Numbered from the stretch's first letter, positions 9,222 to 22,156 are shown. The stretch is 64,000 nucleotides of DNA from Escallonia rubra (GCA_033065855.1 JAVXUO010000096.1:195623-259622); one strand, 5' to 3'. Numbers and translations: made by a program. The notes: generated from the letters alone by a model not told the origin.

Positions 9222-10895
9222 TTGCTCTATAAGTCCAGTTGTACTCCTAATGTAATGATCGTCCCCAAAAAGATAACGCTGATGTGTCTCGAATTGAAGT
9301 TATGGTTGAATTTTATTGCGCTTTTCGCTTTGCTTATTATAGATTATATAGATATAACAAAAAATTTGAAATGGCTATATTATATATTTACTCATAGATA
9401 CATATATGTCTATGCATCATAATTTGTGATTAATTAAAATTATATTTATTCCAAGTGTAATATCATGTTCTTCAAAATGAAATATAGTATTTTAATTTTT
9501 TATATCCATATTACAAAGTAGTTTTAAGGATATAATAGTCAAAGTTAAGTCATAATAAGTTAGTTCATTAACTAGTTAGAATTTTTAGAATTTTAATTAT
9601 ACAATGCTTACTAATATGAAAGTTAACTTATCAAGAAATAAGGACCCCACTCAAGATAATAGTATTTTTGTTTTTTTAGCTATATGTGTTTGTATGTTCA
9701 TATTAAAGAGTGGTTTTAAGGATAAAATAAGAAAAACTAAGTCCTAATAAGCTAATTTATTAATTTGTTAGAGTTTCGGAACATTTATAATTTTTTTTCA
9801 ATTAGATAAGGCTTACTAATACGAAAATTAATTTACCAAGAAATAAGGAACCCATCTAAAATAATATTTCAGGCCTTTAATTAGCGATACTTGTAATGGT
9901 TATAATTATATTTCGTATTGAAAACATAATACGATGAGGCGTCAAGCAAAGAAAGTATCTCTGTGATGACGTGTCGCAAAGAAGCTCTCACTTCCTTTAT
10001 TATATATTAGATAGATTTTGAAGTTAATTGTGGCAATGAACAAAGGCTCAGCTCGGAAATGCGAATCGTATTGCGCAGGCTATGTCACACCTCCCTTTTA
10101 AAAAGAAAAAGTGCCAATGATAATGGAATTGGAACTTTGCTCTTTCCTCTACTTTTTCTCCTTTGATGATTTTGGTGGGGTCTGGTATATTGTTTTTATT
10201 TTTTCCGGAAAAATAAAGTGAAAGATATTTAATAAAATATCATATTCATAGCTTTACATTTTTAAGGCATAAATTCTTGGTGCTAGGGCTTCCAAAAGCT
10301 GAAGAGCATTATTGTTGTCCTTGTCCTTTTTTTTGAAACATGAATTTAAATTGTTGAACCGCAGTGGAACAAAGAACTTTCGTTCTTAGATTAGATTAGA
10401 TTAGATAACGGCCCTGGCCCTTGGTTGCGTCAAGCCGAGTTTCAAAATCAAAGAGACATGGGACCTGTGAAAGTAACATCTTTGACTAATATACAAGAGA
10501 ACATGTGCTTCCATAAGGAGGGAAGGATTCAGGTAGAACTGCGAGCCGATTTAAACCATATTAAAGTAAGTACACATGCAAATTCTCTTATTTCAAACGA
10601 CATGTGATTGACGTGTTGTAGGAGCCACAACGAATAAAGTTTTATCCTCCGTGCCTTTTTTTAACAACGAATAAAGTGCTTAAAGGTGGAGTCTTGTTCT
10701 CTAAGGGTCCTCTTTTGTCGTGGCGAGTGCGCGTCATGACTTTTCCGGATTATGCAAGTCCCTCGCGAATGTTGAATTTTGATCGGTATCTGTATTTTAA
10801 TGAAAATTGTAACTTCCATTCATCCCGGTAATTGTGAACAGTATCACGTGAGTAACAAGCGAGAATTATTTTGTTAGAGAATATTATAGGGTCTT
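9222..10895 (+). repeat. Satellite unit U3 (1674 bp)
   Basis: M1 type B. This is the first of six consecutive units with the 4-bp insertion giving 'aaagtaagtacac' (near 10565) and 'gattgacgtg'. It has 'gtgtcgcaaag' and 'ttgaaatgg' like the right half of the array, and 'ggcaatgaac', shared with U35. Confidence 0.97.
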
Positions 10896-12570
10896 TTGCT
10901 CTATAAGTCCAGCTGTACTCCTAATGTAATGATCGTCCCCAAAAAGCTAACGCTGATGTGTCTCGCATTGAAGTTATGGTCGAATTTTATTGCGCTTTTC
11001 GCTTTGCTTATTATAGATTATATAGATATAACAAAAAATTTGCAGTGGCTATATTATATATTTACTCATAGATACATATATGTCTATGCATCATAATTTG
11101 TGATTAATTAAAATTATATTTATTCCAAGTGTAATATCATGTGCTTCAAAATGAAATTTAGAATTTTATTTTTTTATATCCATATTACAAAGTAGTTTTA
11201 AGGATATAATAGTCAAAGTTAAGTCATAATAAGTTAGTTCATTAACTAGTTAGAATTTTTAGAATTTTAATTATACAATGCTTACTAATATGAAAGTTAA
11301 CTTATCAAGAAATAAGGACCCCACTCAAGATAATAGTATTTTTGTTTTTTTAGCTATATGTGTTTGTATGTTCATATTAAAGAGTGGTTTTAAGGATAAA
11401 ATAATAAAAACTAAGTCCTAATAAGCTAATTTATTAATTTGTTAGAGTTTCGGAACATTTATAATTTTTTTCAATTAGATAAGGCTTACTAATATGAAAA
11501 TTAATTTACCAAGAAATAAGGAACCCATCTAAAATAATATTTCAGGCCTTTAATTAGCGATACTTATAATGGTTATAATTATATTTCGTATTGAAAACAT
11601 AATACGATGAGGCGTCAAGCAAAGAAAGTATCTCTGTGATGACGTGTCGCGCAAAGAAGCTCTCACTTCCTTTATTATATATTAGATAGATTTTGAAGTT
11701 AATTGTGGCATTGAACAAAGGCTCAGCTCGGAAATGCGTATCGTATTGCGCAGGCTATGTCACACCTCCCTTTTAAAAAGAAAAAGTGCCAATGATAATG
11801 GAATTGGAACTTTGCTCTTTCCTCTACTTTTTCTCCTTTGATGATTTTGGTGGGGTCTGGTATATTGTTTTTATTTTTTCCGGAAAAATAAAGTGAAAGA
11901 TATTTAATAAAATATCATATTCATAGCTTTACATTTTTAAGGCATAAATTCTTGGTGCTAGGGCTTCCAAAAGCTGAAGAGCATTATTGTTGTCCTTGTC
12001 CTTTTTTTTGAAACATGAATTTAAATTGTTGAACCGCAGTGGAACAAAGAACTTTCGTTCAATGATTAGATTAGATTAGATAACGGCCCTGGCCCTTGGT
12101 TGCGTCAAGCCGAGTTTCAAAATCAAAGAGACATGGGACCTGTGAAAGTAACATCTTTGACTAATATACAAGAGAACATGTGCTTCCATAAGGAGGGAAG
12201 GATTCAGGTAGAACTGCGAGCCGATTTAAACCATATTAAAGTAAGTACACATGCAAATTCTCTTATTTCAAACGACATGTGATTGACGTGTTGTAGGAGC
12301 CACAACGAATAAAGTTTTATCCTCCGTGCCTTTTTTTAACAACGAATAAAGTGCTTAAAGGTGGAGTCTTGTTCTCTAAGGGTCCTCTTTTGTCGTGGCG
12401 AGTGCGCGTCATGACTTTTCCGGATTATGCAAGTCCCTCGCGAATGTTGAATTTTGATCGGTATCTGTATTTTAATGAAAATTGTAACTTCCATTCATCC
12501 CGGTAATTGTGAACAGTATCACGTGAGTAACAAGCGAGAATTATTTTGTTAGAGAATATTATAGGGTCTT
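10896..12570 (+). repeat. Satellite unit U4 (1675 bp)
   Basis: M1 type B, 'gtgtcgcgcaaag', with the GTAAGT insertion near 12240. It is a typical member of the U3-U8 subfamily. Confidence 0.97.
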
Positions 12571-14246
12571 TTGCTCTATAAGTCCAGCTGTACTCCTAAT
12601 GTAATGATCGTCCCCAAAAAGCTAACGCTGATGTGTCTCGCATTGAAGTTATGGTCGAATTTTATTGCGCTTTTCGCTTTGCTTATTATAGATTATATAG
12701 ATATAACAAAAAATTTGCAGTGGCTATATTATATATTTACTCATAGATACATATATGTCTATGCATCATAATTTGTGATTAATTAAAATTATATTTATTC
12801 CAAGTGTAATATCACGTTCTTCAAAAATGAAATTTAGTATTTTAATTTTTTATATCCATATTACAAAGTAGTTTTAAGGATATAATAGTCAAAGTTAAGT
12901 CATAATAAGTTAGTTCATTAACTAGTTAGAATTTTTAGAATTTTAATTATACAATGCTTACTAATATGAAAGTTAACTTATCAAGAAATAAGGACCCCAC
13001 TCAAGATAATAGTATTTTTGTTTTTTTAGCTATATGTGTTTGTATGTTCATATTAAAGAGTGGTTTTAAGGATAAAATAATAAAAACTAAGTCCTAATAA
13101 GCTAATTTATTAATTTGTTAGAGTTTCGGAACATTTAAAATTTTTTTCAATTAGATCAGGCTTAATAATATGAAATTTGATTTACTAAGAAATTAGGGGC
13201 CCATCGAAAATAATGTTTCATGCCTTTAATTTACGATAGTTATAATGGTTATAATTATATTTCGTATTGAAAACATAATACGATGAGGCGTCAAGCAAAG
13301 AAAGTATCTCTGTGATGATGTGTCGCGCAAAGAAGCTCTTACTTCCTTTATTACATATTTGATAGATTCTGAAGTTAATTGTGGCATTGAACAAAGGCTC
13401 AGCTCGGAAATCCGTATCTTATTACGCAGGCTACGTCACACCTCCCTTTTAAAAAGAAAAAGTGCCAATGATAATGGAATTGGAACTTTGCTCTTTCCTC
13501 TACTTTTTCTCCTTTGATGATTTTGGTGGGGTCTGGTATATTGTTTTTATTTTTTCCGGAAAAATAAAGTGAAAGATATTTAATAAAATATCATATTCAT
13601 AGCTTTACATTTTTAAGGCATAAATTCTTGGTGCTAGGGCTTCCAAAAGCTGAAGAGCATTATTGTTGTCCTTGTCCTTTTTTTTGAAACATGAATTTAA
13701 ATTGTTGAACCGCAGTGGAACAAAGAACTTTCGTTCAAAGATTAGATTAGATTAGATAACGGCCCTGGCCCTTGGTTGCGTCAAGCCGAGTTTCAAAATC
13801 AAAGAGACATGGGACCTGTGAAAGTAACATCTTTGACTAATATACAAGAGAACATGTGCTTCCATAAGGAGGGAAGGATTCAGGTAGAACTGCGAGCCGA
13901 TTTAAACCATATTAAAGTAAGTACACATGCAAATTCTCTTATTTCAAACGACATGTGATTGACGTGTTGTAGGAGCCACAACGAATAAAGTTTTATCCTC
14001 CGTGCCTTTTTTTAACAACGAATAAAGTGCTTAAAGGTGGAGTCTTGTTCTCTAAGGGTCCTCTTTTGTCGTGGCGAGTGCGCGTCATGACTTTTCCGGA
14101 TTATGCAAGTCCCTCGCGAATGTTGAATTTTGATCGGTATCTGTATTTTAAGGAAAATTGTAACTTCCATTCATCCCGGTAATTGTGAACAGTATCACGC
14201 GAGTAACAAGCGAGAATTATTTTGTTAGGGAATATTATCGGGTCTT
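12571..14246 (+). repeat. Satellite unit U5 (1676 bp)
   Basis: M1 type B with the GTAAGT insertion. A dense patch of substitutions lies at about 13136-13236 in subrepeat 2 ('gatcaggcttaataatatg', 'aaattaggggcccatcg'). A change at 13320 creates an ATG ahead of a 65-codon frame to 13517; this is not a convincing gene. Confidence 0.97.
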
Positions 14247-15922
14247 TTGCTCTATAAGTCCAGCTGTACTCCTAATGTAATGACCGTCCCCAAAAAGCTA
14301 ACGCTGATGTGTCTCGCATTGAAGTTATGGTCGAATTTTATTGCGCTTTTCGCCTTGCTTATTATAGATTATATAGATATAACAAAAAATTTGCAGTGGC
14401 TATATTATATATTTACTCATAGATACATATATGTCTATGCATCATAATTTGTGATTAATTAAAATTGTATTTATTCCAAGTGTAATATCACGTTCTTCAA
14501 AAATGAAATTTAGTATTTTAATTTTTTATATCCATATTACAAAGTAGTTTTAAGGATATAATAGTCAAAGTTAAGTCATAATAAGTTAGTTCATTAACTA
14601 GTTAGAATTTTTAGAATTTTAATTATACAATGCTTACTAATATGAAAGTTAACTTATCAAGAAATAAGGACCCCACTCAAGATAATAGTATTTTTGTTTT
14701 TTTAGCTATATGTGTTTGTATGTTCATATTAAAGAGTGGTTTTAAGGATAAAATAATAAAAACTAAGTCCTAATAAGCTAATTTATTAATTTGTTAGAGT
14801 TTCGGAACATTTATAATTTTTTTCAATTAGATAAGGCTTACTAATATGAAAATTAATTTACCAAGAAATAAGGAACCCATCTAAAATAATATTTCAGGCC
14901 TTTAATTAGCGATACTTATAATGGTTATAATTATATTTCGTATTGAAAACATAATACGATGAGGCGTCAAGCAAAGAAAGTATCTCTGTGATGACGTGTC
15001 GCGCAAAGAAGCTCTCACTTCCTTTATTATATATTAGATAGATTCTGAAGTTAATTGTGGCATTGAACAAAGGCTCAGCTCGGAAATGCGTTTCTTATTA
15101 AGCAGGCTATGTCACACCTCCCTTTTAAAAAGAAAAAGTGCCAATGATAATGGAATTGGAACTTTGCTCTTTCCTCTACTTTTTCTCCTTTGATGATTTT
15201 GGTGGGGTCTGGTATATTGTTTTTATTTTTTCCGGAAAAATAAAGTGAAAGATATTTAATAAAATATCATATTCATAGCTTTACATTTTTAAGGCATAAA
15301 TTCTTGGTGCTAGGGCTTCCAAAAGCTGAAGAGCATTATTGTTGTCCTTGTCCTTTTTTTTGAAACATGAATTTAAATTGTTGAACCGCAGTGGAACAAA
15401 GAACTTTCGTTCAAAGATTAGATTAGATTAGATAACGGCCCTGGCCCTTGGTTGCGTCAAGCCGAGTTTCAAAATCAAAGAGACATGGGACCTGTGAAAG
15501 TAACATCTTTGACTAATATACAAGAGAACATGTGCTTCCATAAGGAGGGAAGGATTCAGGTAGAACTGCGAGCCGATTTAAACCATATTAAAGTAAGTAC
15601 ACATGCAAATTCTCTTATTTCAAACGACATGTGATTGACGTGTTGTAGGAGCCACAACGAATAAAGTTTTATCCTCCGTGCCTTTTTTTAACAACGGATA
15701 AAGTGCTTAAAGGTGGAGTCTTGTTCTCTAAGGGTCCTCTTTTGTCGTGGCGAGTGCGCGTCATGACTTTTCCGGATTATGCAAGTCCCTCGCGAATGTT
15801 GAATTTTGATCGGTATCTGTATTTTAATGAAAATTGTAACTTCCATTCATCCCGGTAATTGTGAACAGTATCACGTGAGTAACAAGCGAGAATTATTTTG
15901 TTAGGGAATATTATAGGGTCTT
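14247..15922 (+). repeat. Satellite unit U6 (1676 bp)
   Basis: M1 type B with the GTAAGT insertion. It shares 'gcgtttcttattaagcagg' with U7-U10, unlike the 'gcgtatcttattacgcagg' of most units. Confidence 0.97.
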
Positions 15923-17592
15923 TTGCTCTATAAGTCCAGCTGTACTCCTAATGTAATGACCGTCCCCAAAAAGCTACCGCTGAAGTGTCTCGCATTGAAG
16001 TTATGGTTGAATTTTATTGCGCTTTTCGCTTTGCTTATTATAGATTATATAAAAAAAAAAAAAAATTTGCAGTGGCTATATTATATATTTACTCATAGAT
16101 ACATATATGTCTATGCATCATAATTTGTGATTAATTAAAATTTTATTTATTCCAAGTGTAATATCATGTTCTTCAAAATGAAATTTAGTATTTTAATTTT
16201 TTATATCCATATTACAAAGTAGTTTTAAGGATATAATAGTCAAAGTTAAGTTAGTTCATTAACTAGTTAGAATTTTTAGAATTTTAATTATACAATGCTT
16301 ACTAATATGAAAGTTAACTTATCAAGAAATAAGGACCCCACTCAAGATAATAGTATTTTTGTTTTTTTAGCTATATGTGTTTGTATGTTCATATTACAGA
16401 GTGGTTTTAATCATAAAAGAATAAAAACTAGATCCAAATACGATAATTTATAAATTTGTTATATTTTCGGAACATTTAAAATTTGTTTCAATTAGATAAG
16501 GCTTACTAATATGAAAATTAATTTACCAAGATATAGGGAACCCATCTAAAATAATATTTCAGGCCTTTAATTAGCGATACTTATAATGGTTATAATTATA
16601 TTTCGTATTGAAAACATAATACGATGAGGCGTCAAGCAAAGAAAGTATCTCTGTGATGACGTGTCGCGCAAAGAAGCTCTCACTTCCTTTATTATATATT
16701 AGGTAGATTTTGAAGTTAATTGAGGCATTGAACAAAGGCTCAGCTCGGAAATGCGTTTCTTATTAAGCAGGCTATGTCACACCTCCCTTTTAAAAAGAAA
16801 AAGTGCCAATGATAATGGAATTGGAACTTTGCTCTTTCCTCTACTTTTTCTCCTTTGATGATTTTGGTGGGGTCTGGTATATTGTTTTTATTTTTTCCGG
16901 AAAAATAAAGTAAAGGATATTTAATAAAATATCATATTCATAGCTTTACATTTTTAAGGCATAAATTCTTGGTGCTAGGGCTTCCAAAAGCTGAAGAGCA
17001 TTATTGTTGTCCTTGTCCTTTTTTTTGAAACATGAATTTAAATTGTTGAACCGCAGTGGAACAAAGAACTTTCGTTCAAAGATTAGATTAGATTAGATTA
17101 GATAACGGCCCTGGCCCTTGGTTGCGTCAAGCCGAGTTTCAAAATCAAAGAGACATGGGACCTGTGAAAGTAACATCTTTGACTAATATACAAGAGAACA
17201 TGTGCTTCCATAAGGAGGGAAGGATTCAGGTAGAACTGCGAGCCGATTTAAACCATATTAAAGTAAGTACACATGCAAATTCTCTTATTTCAAACGACAT
17301 GTGATTGACGTGTTGTAGGAGCCACAACGAATAAAGTTTTATCCTCCGTGCCTTTTTTTAACAACGGATAAAGTGCTTAAAGGTGGAGTCTTGTTCTCTA
17401 AGGGTCCTCTTTTGTCGTGGCGAGTGCGCGTCATGACTTTTCCGGATTATGCAAGTCCCTCGCGAATGTTGAATTTTGATCGGTATCTGTATTTTAATGA
17501 AAATTGTAACTTCCATTCATCCCGGTAATTGTGAACAGTATCACGTGAGTAACAAGCGAGAATTATTTTGTTAGGGAATATTATAGGGTCTT
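15923..17592 (+). repeat. Satellite unit U7 (1670 bp)
   Basis: M1 type B with the GTAAGT insertion. The usual 'agatataac' plus short A run is replaced by a pure A run near 16051-16065. It lacks the 10 bases 'tcataataag' near 16250 and has a substitution patch at about 16396-16480. (GATTA) is present four times near 17082. Confidence 0.97.
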
Positions 17593-19259
17593 TTGCTCTA
17601 TAAGTCCAGCTGTACTCCTAATGTAATGACCGTCCCCAATAAGCTACCGCTGAAGTGTCTCGCATTGAAGTTATGGTTGAATTTTATTGCGCTTTTCGCT
17701 TTGCTTATTATAGATTATATAGATATAACAAAAAATTTGCAGTGGCTATATTATCTATTTTCTCATAGATACATATATGTCTATGCATCATAATTTGTGA
17801 TTAATTAAAATTGTATTTATTCCAAGTGTAATATCATGTTCTTCAAAATGAAATTTAGTATTTTAATTTTTTATATCCATATTACAAAGTAGTTTTAAGG
17901 ATATAATAGTCAAAGTTAAGTTAGTTCATTAACTAGTTAGAATTTTTAGAATTTTAATTATACAATGCTTACTAATATGAAAGTTAACTTATCAAGAAAT
18001 AAGGACCCCACTCAAGATAATAGTATTTTTGTTTTTTTAGCTATATGTGTTTGTATGTTCATATTCAATGGTGGTTTTACGGATAAAGTCATGTAAACTA
18101 AGTACTAATAAGCTAATTTATTAATTTGTTAGAGTTTCGGAAAATTTATAATTTTTTTCAATTACATAAGGCTTACTAATATGAAAATTAATTTACCAAG
18201 AAATAAGGAACCGATCTAAAATAATATTTCAGGCCTTTAATTAGCGATACTTATAATGGTTATAACTATATTTCGTATTGAAAACATAATACGATGAGGC
18301 GTCAAGCAAAGAAAGTATCTCTGTGATGACGTGTCGCGCAAAGAAGCTCTCACTTCCTTTATTATATATTAGGTAGATTTTGAAGTTAATTGTGGCATTG
18401 AACAAAGGCTCAGCTCGGAAATGCGTTTCTTATTAAGCAGGCTATGTCACACCTCCCTTTTAAAAAGAAAAAGTGCCAATGATAATGGAATTGGAACTTT
18501 GCTCTTTCCTCTACTTTTTCTCCTTTGATGATTTTGGTGGGGTCTGGTATATTGTTTTTATTTTTTCCTGAAAAATAAAGTAAAGGATATTTAATAAAAT
18601 ATCATATTCATAGCTTTACATTTTTAAGGCATAAATTCTTGGTGCTAGGGCTTCCAAAAGCTGAAGAGCATTATTGTTGTCCTTGTCCTTTTTTTTGAAA
18701 CATGAATTTAAATTGTTGAACCGCAGTGGAACAAAGAACTTTCGTTCAAAGATTAGATTAGATTAGATTAGACGGCCCTGGCCCTTGGTTGCGTCAAGCC
18801 GAGTTTCAAAATCAAAGAGACATGGGACCTGTGAAAGTAACATCTTTGACTAATATACAAGAGAACATGTGCTTCCATAAGGAGGGAAGGATTCAGGTAG
18901 AACTGCGAGCCGATTTAAACCATATTAAAGTAAGTACACATGCAAATTCTCTTATTTCAAACGACATGTGATTGACGTGTTGTAGGAGCCACAACGAATA
19001 AAGTTTTATCCTCCGTGCCTTTTTTTAACAACGGATAAAGTGCTTAAAGGTGGAGTCTTGTTCTCTAAGGGTCCTCTTTTGTCGTGGCGAGTGCGCGTCA
19101 TGACTTTTCCGGATTATGCAAGTCCCTCGCGAATGTTGAATTTTGATCGGTATCTGTATTTTAATGAAAATTGTAACTTCCATTCATCCCGGTAATTGTG
19201 AACAGTATCACGTGAGTAACAAGCGAGAATTATTTTGTTAGGGAATATTATAGGGTCTT
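17593..19259 (+). repeat. Satellite unit U8 (1667 bp)
   Basis: This is the last unit with the GTAAGT insertion. It has the 10-bp deletion in subrepeat 1, a substitution patch at about 18062-18105, and (GATTA)n running straight into 'gacggccc' with the usual 'taac' lost. Confidence 0.97.
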
Positions 19260-20920
19260 TTGCTCTATAAGTCCAGCTGTACTCCTAATGTAATGACCGT
19301 CCCCAAAAAGCTACCGCTGAAGTGTCTCGCATTGAAGTTATGGTCGAATTTTATTGCGCTTTTCGCTTTGCTTATTATAGATTATATAGATATAACAAAA
19401 AATTTGCAGTGGCTATATTATATATTTACTCATAGATACATATATGTCTATGCATCATAATTTGTGATTAATTAAAATTATATTTATTCCAAGTGTAATA
19501 TCACGTTCTTCAAAATGAAATTTAGTATTTTAATTTTTTATATCCATATTACAAAGGTGTTTTAAGTATATTATAGTCAAAGTTAAGTTAGTTCATTAAC
19601 TAGTTAGAATTTTTAGAATTTTAATTATACAATGCTTACTAATATGAAAGTTAACTTATCAAGAAATAAGGACCCCACTCAAGATAATAGTATTTTTGTT
19701 TTTTTAGCTATATGTGTTTGTATGTTCATATTAAAGAGTGGTTTTAAGGATTAAATAATAAAAATTAAGTCATAATAAGCTAATTTATTAATTTGTTAGA
19801 GTTTCGGAACATTTAAAATTTTTTTCAATTAGATAAGGCTTACTAATATGAAAATTAATTTACCAAGAAATAAGGAACCCATCTAAAATAATATTTCAGG
19901 CCTTTAATTTGCGATACTTATAATGGTTATAATTATATTTCGTATTGAAAACATAATACGATGAGGCGTCAAGCAAAGAAAGTATCTCTGTGATGACGTG
20001 TCGCGCAAAGAAGCTCTCACTTCCTTTATTATATATTAGGTAGATTTTGAAGTTAATTGTGGCATTGAACAAAGGCTCAGCTCGGAAATGCGTTTCTTAT
20101 TAAGCAGGCTATGTCACACCTCCCTTTTAAAAAGAAAAAGTGCCAATGATAATGGAATTGGAACTTTGCTCTTTCCTCTACTTTTTCTCCTTTGATGATT
20201 TTGGTGGGGTCTGGTATATTGTTTTTATTTTTTCCGGAAAAATAAAGTTAAGGATATTTAATAAAATATCATATTCATAGCTTTACATTTTTAAGGCATA
20301 AATTCTTGGTGCTAGGGCTTCCAAAAGCTGAAGAGCATTATTGTTGTCCTTGTCCTTTTTTTTGAAACATGAATTTAAATTGTTGAACCGCAGTGGAACA
20401 AAGAACTTTCGTTCAAAGATTAGATTAGATTAGATAACGGCCCTGGCCCTTGGTTGCGTCAAGCCGAGTTTCAAAATCAAAGAGACATGGGACCTGTGAA
20501 AGTAACATCTTTGACTAATATACAAGAGAACATGTGCTTCCATAAGGAGGGAAGGATTCAGGTAGAACTGCGAGCCGATTTAAACCATATTAAAGTACAC
20601 ATGCAAATTCTCTTATTTCAAACGACATGTGATTCACGTGTTGTAGGAGCCACAACGAATAAAGTTTTATCCTCCGTGCCTTTTTTTAACAACGGATAAA
20701 GTGCTTAAAGGTGGAGTCTTGTTCTCTAAGGGTCCTCTTTTGTCGTGGCGAGTGCGCGTCATGACTTTTCCGGATTATGCAAGTCCCTCGCGAATGTTGA
20801 ATTTTGATCGGTATCTGTATTTTAATGAAAATTGTAACTTCCATTCATCCCGGTAATTGTGAACAGTATCACGTGAGTAACAAGCGAGAATTATTTTGTT
20901 AGAGAATATTATAGGGTCTT
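19260..20920 (+). repeat. Satellite unit U9 (1661 bp)
   Basis: M1 type B. It lacks the GTAAGT insertion but keeps the 10-bp deletion of U7-U8. It has a small patch at 19553-19576 ('aaaggtgttttaagtatatt'). Confidence 0.97.
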
Positions 20921-20953
20921 TTGCTCTATAAGTCCAGCTGTACTCCTAATGTA

Positions 20954-21121
20954 ATGACCGTCCCCAAAAAGCTAACGCTGATGTGTCTCGCATTGAAGTT
21001 ATGGTCGAATTTTATTGCGCTTTTCGCTTTGCTTATTATAGATTATATAGATATAACAAAAAATTTGCAGTGGCTATATTATATATTTACTCATAGATAC
21101 ATATATGTCTATGCATCATAA
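20954..21121 (+). other. Short recurrent open frame at unit start, not a likely gene
   Basis: A frame of 55 codons from its first ATG (66 from an upstream TTG) recurs in nearly every unit at the same place. It is AT-rich, with hydrophobic residues that follow from T-rich codons. U15 has an early stop (ctataatat near 29433), U26 is frameshifted near 47750, and U7 has its middle replaced by lysines. No family is recognisable. It is shown here only in the reference unit. Confidence 0.35.
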
Positions 21122-21219
21122 TTTGTGATTAATTAAAATTATATTTATTCCAAGTGTAATATCATGTTCTTCAAAATGAAATTTAGTATTTTAATTTTTT
21201 ATATCCATATTACAAAGTA

Positions 21220-21411
21220 GTTTTAAGGATATAATAGTCAAAGTTAAGTCATAATAAGTTAGTTCATTAACTAGTTAGAATTTTTAGAATTTTAATTATA
21301 CAATGCTTACTAATATGAAAGTTAACTTATCAAGAAATAAGGACCCCACTCAAGATAATAGTATTTTTGTTTTTTTAGCTATATGTGTTTGTATGTTCAT
21401 ATTAAAGAGTG
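21220..21411 (+). repeat. Internal subrepeat s1 (192 bp) of the monomer
   Basis: It begins 'gttttaaggatataatagt' and is followed directly by a diverged copy, s2. Landmarks in the same order in both are 'aa.ctaatttatt' or its equivalent, 'gcttactaatatgaaa', 'caagaaataagga', 'aagataata' or 'aaaataata', and 'agc.ata'. It is shown in the reference unit and is present in all units. Confidence 0.85.
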
Positions 21412-21603
21412 GTTTTAAGGATAAAATAATAAAAACTAAGTCCTAATAAGCTAATTTATTAATTTGTTAGAGTTTCGGAACATTTATAATTTTTATCAAT
21501 TAGATAAGGCTTACTAATATGAAAATTAATTTACCAAGAAATAAGGAACCCATCTAAAATAATATTTCAGGCCTTTAATTAGCGATACTTATAATGGTTA
21601 TAA
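21412..21603 (+). repeat. Internal subrepeat s2 (about 192 bp) of the monomer
   Basis: It begins 'gttttaaggataaaataat' and is the diverged partner of s1, ending near 'gcgatacttataatgg'. Similar but older sequences occur in the left flank near 1545-1650, 2370-2485 and 3298-3485. Confidence 0.82.
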
Positions 21604-21664
21604 TTATATTTCGTATTGAAAACATAATACGATGAGGCGTCAAGCAAAGAAAGTATCTCTGTGA

Positions 21665-21671
21665 TGACGTG
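21665..21671 (+). promoter_or_regulatory. ACGT-core motif TGACGTG
   Basis: TGACGTG precedes 'tcgcgcaaag' in nearly every unit. It is a sequence that plant bZIP factors can bind. Here it may simply be part of the repeated sequence; no promoter is demonstrated. Confidence 0.3.
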
Positions 21672-22087
21672 TCGCGCAAAGAAGCTCTCACTTCCTTTAT
21701 TATATATTAGATAGATTCTGAAGTTAATTGTGGCATTGAACAAAGGCTCAGCTCGGAAATGCGTTTCTTATTAAGCAGGCTATGTCACACCTCCCTTTTA
21801 AAAAGAAAAAGTGCCAATGATAATGGAATTGGAACTTTGCTCTTTCCTCTACTTTTTCTCCTTTGATGATTTTGGTGGGGTCTGGTATATTGTTTTTATT
21901 TTTTCCGGAAAAATAAAGTAAAGATATTTAATAAAATATCATATTCATAGCTTTACATTTTTAAGGCATAAATTCTTGGTGCTAGGGCTTCCAAAAGCTG
22001 AAGAGCATTATTGTTGTCCTTGTCCTTTTTTTTGAAACATGAATTTAAATTGTTGAACCGCAGTGGAACAAAGAACTTTCGGTCAAT

Positions 22088-22102
22088 GATTAGATTAGAT
22101 TA
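22088..22102 (+). repeat. (GATTA)n microsatellite in the monomer
   Basis: There are three GATTA copies followed by GATAA here. Copy number differs between units: two in most of U18-U23, three in many units, four in U7 and U8. Some units carry 'gattatatta' instead (U1, U13, U25, U29-U31). Confidence 0.85.
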
Positions 22103-22156
22103 GATAACGGCCCTGGCCCTTGGTTGCGTCAAGCCGAGTTTCAAAATCAAAGAGAC

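Noticed and set aside
13320..13517. 65-codon frame in U5
   Set aside because: It is created by a single change giving ATG in one unit only; the same region in other units has no such start.
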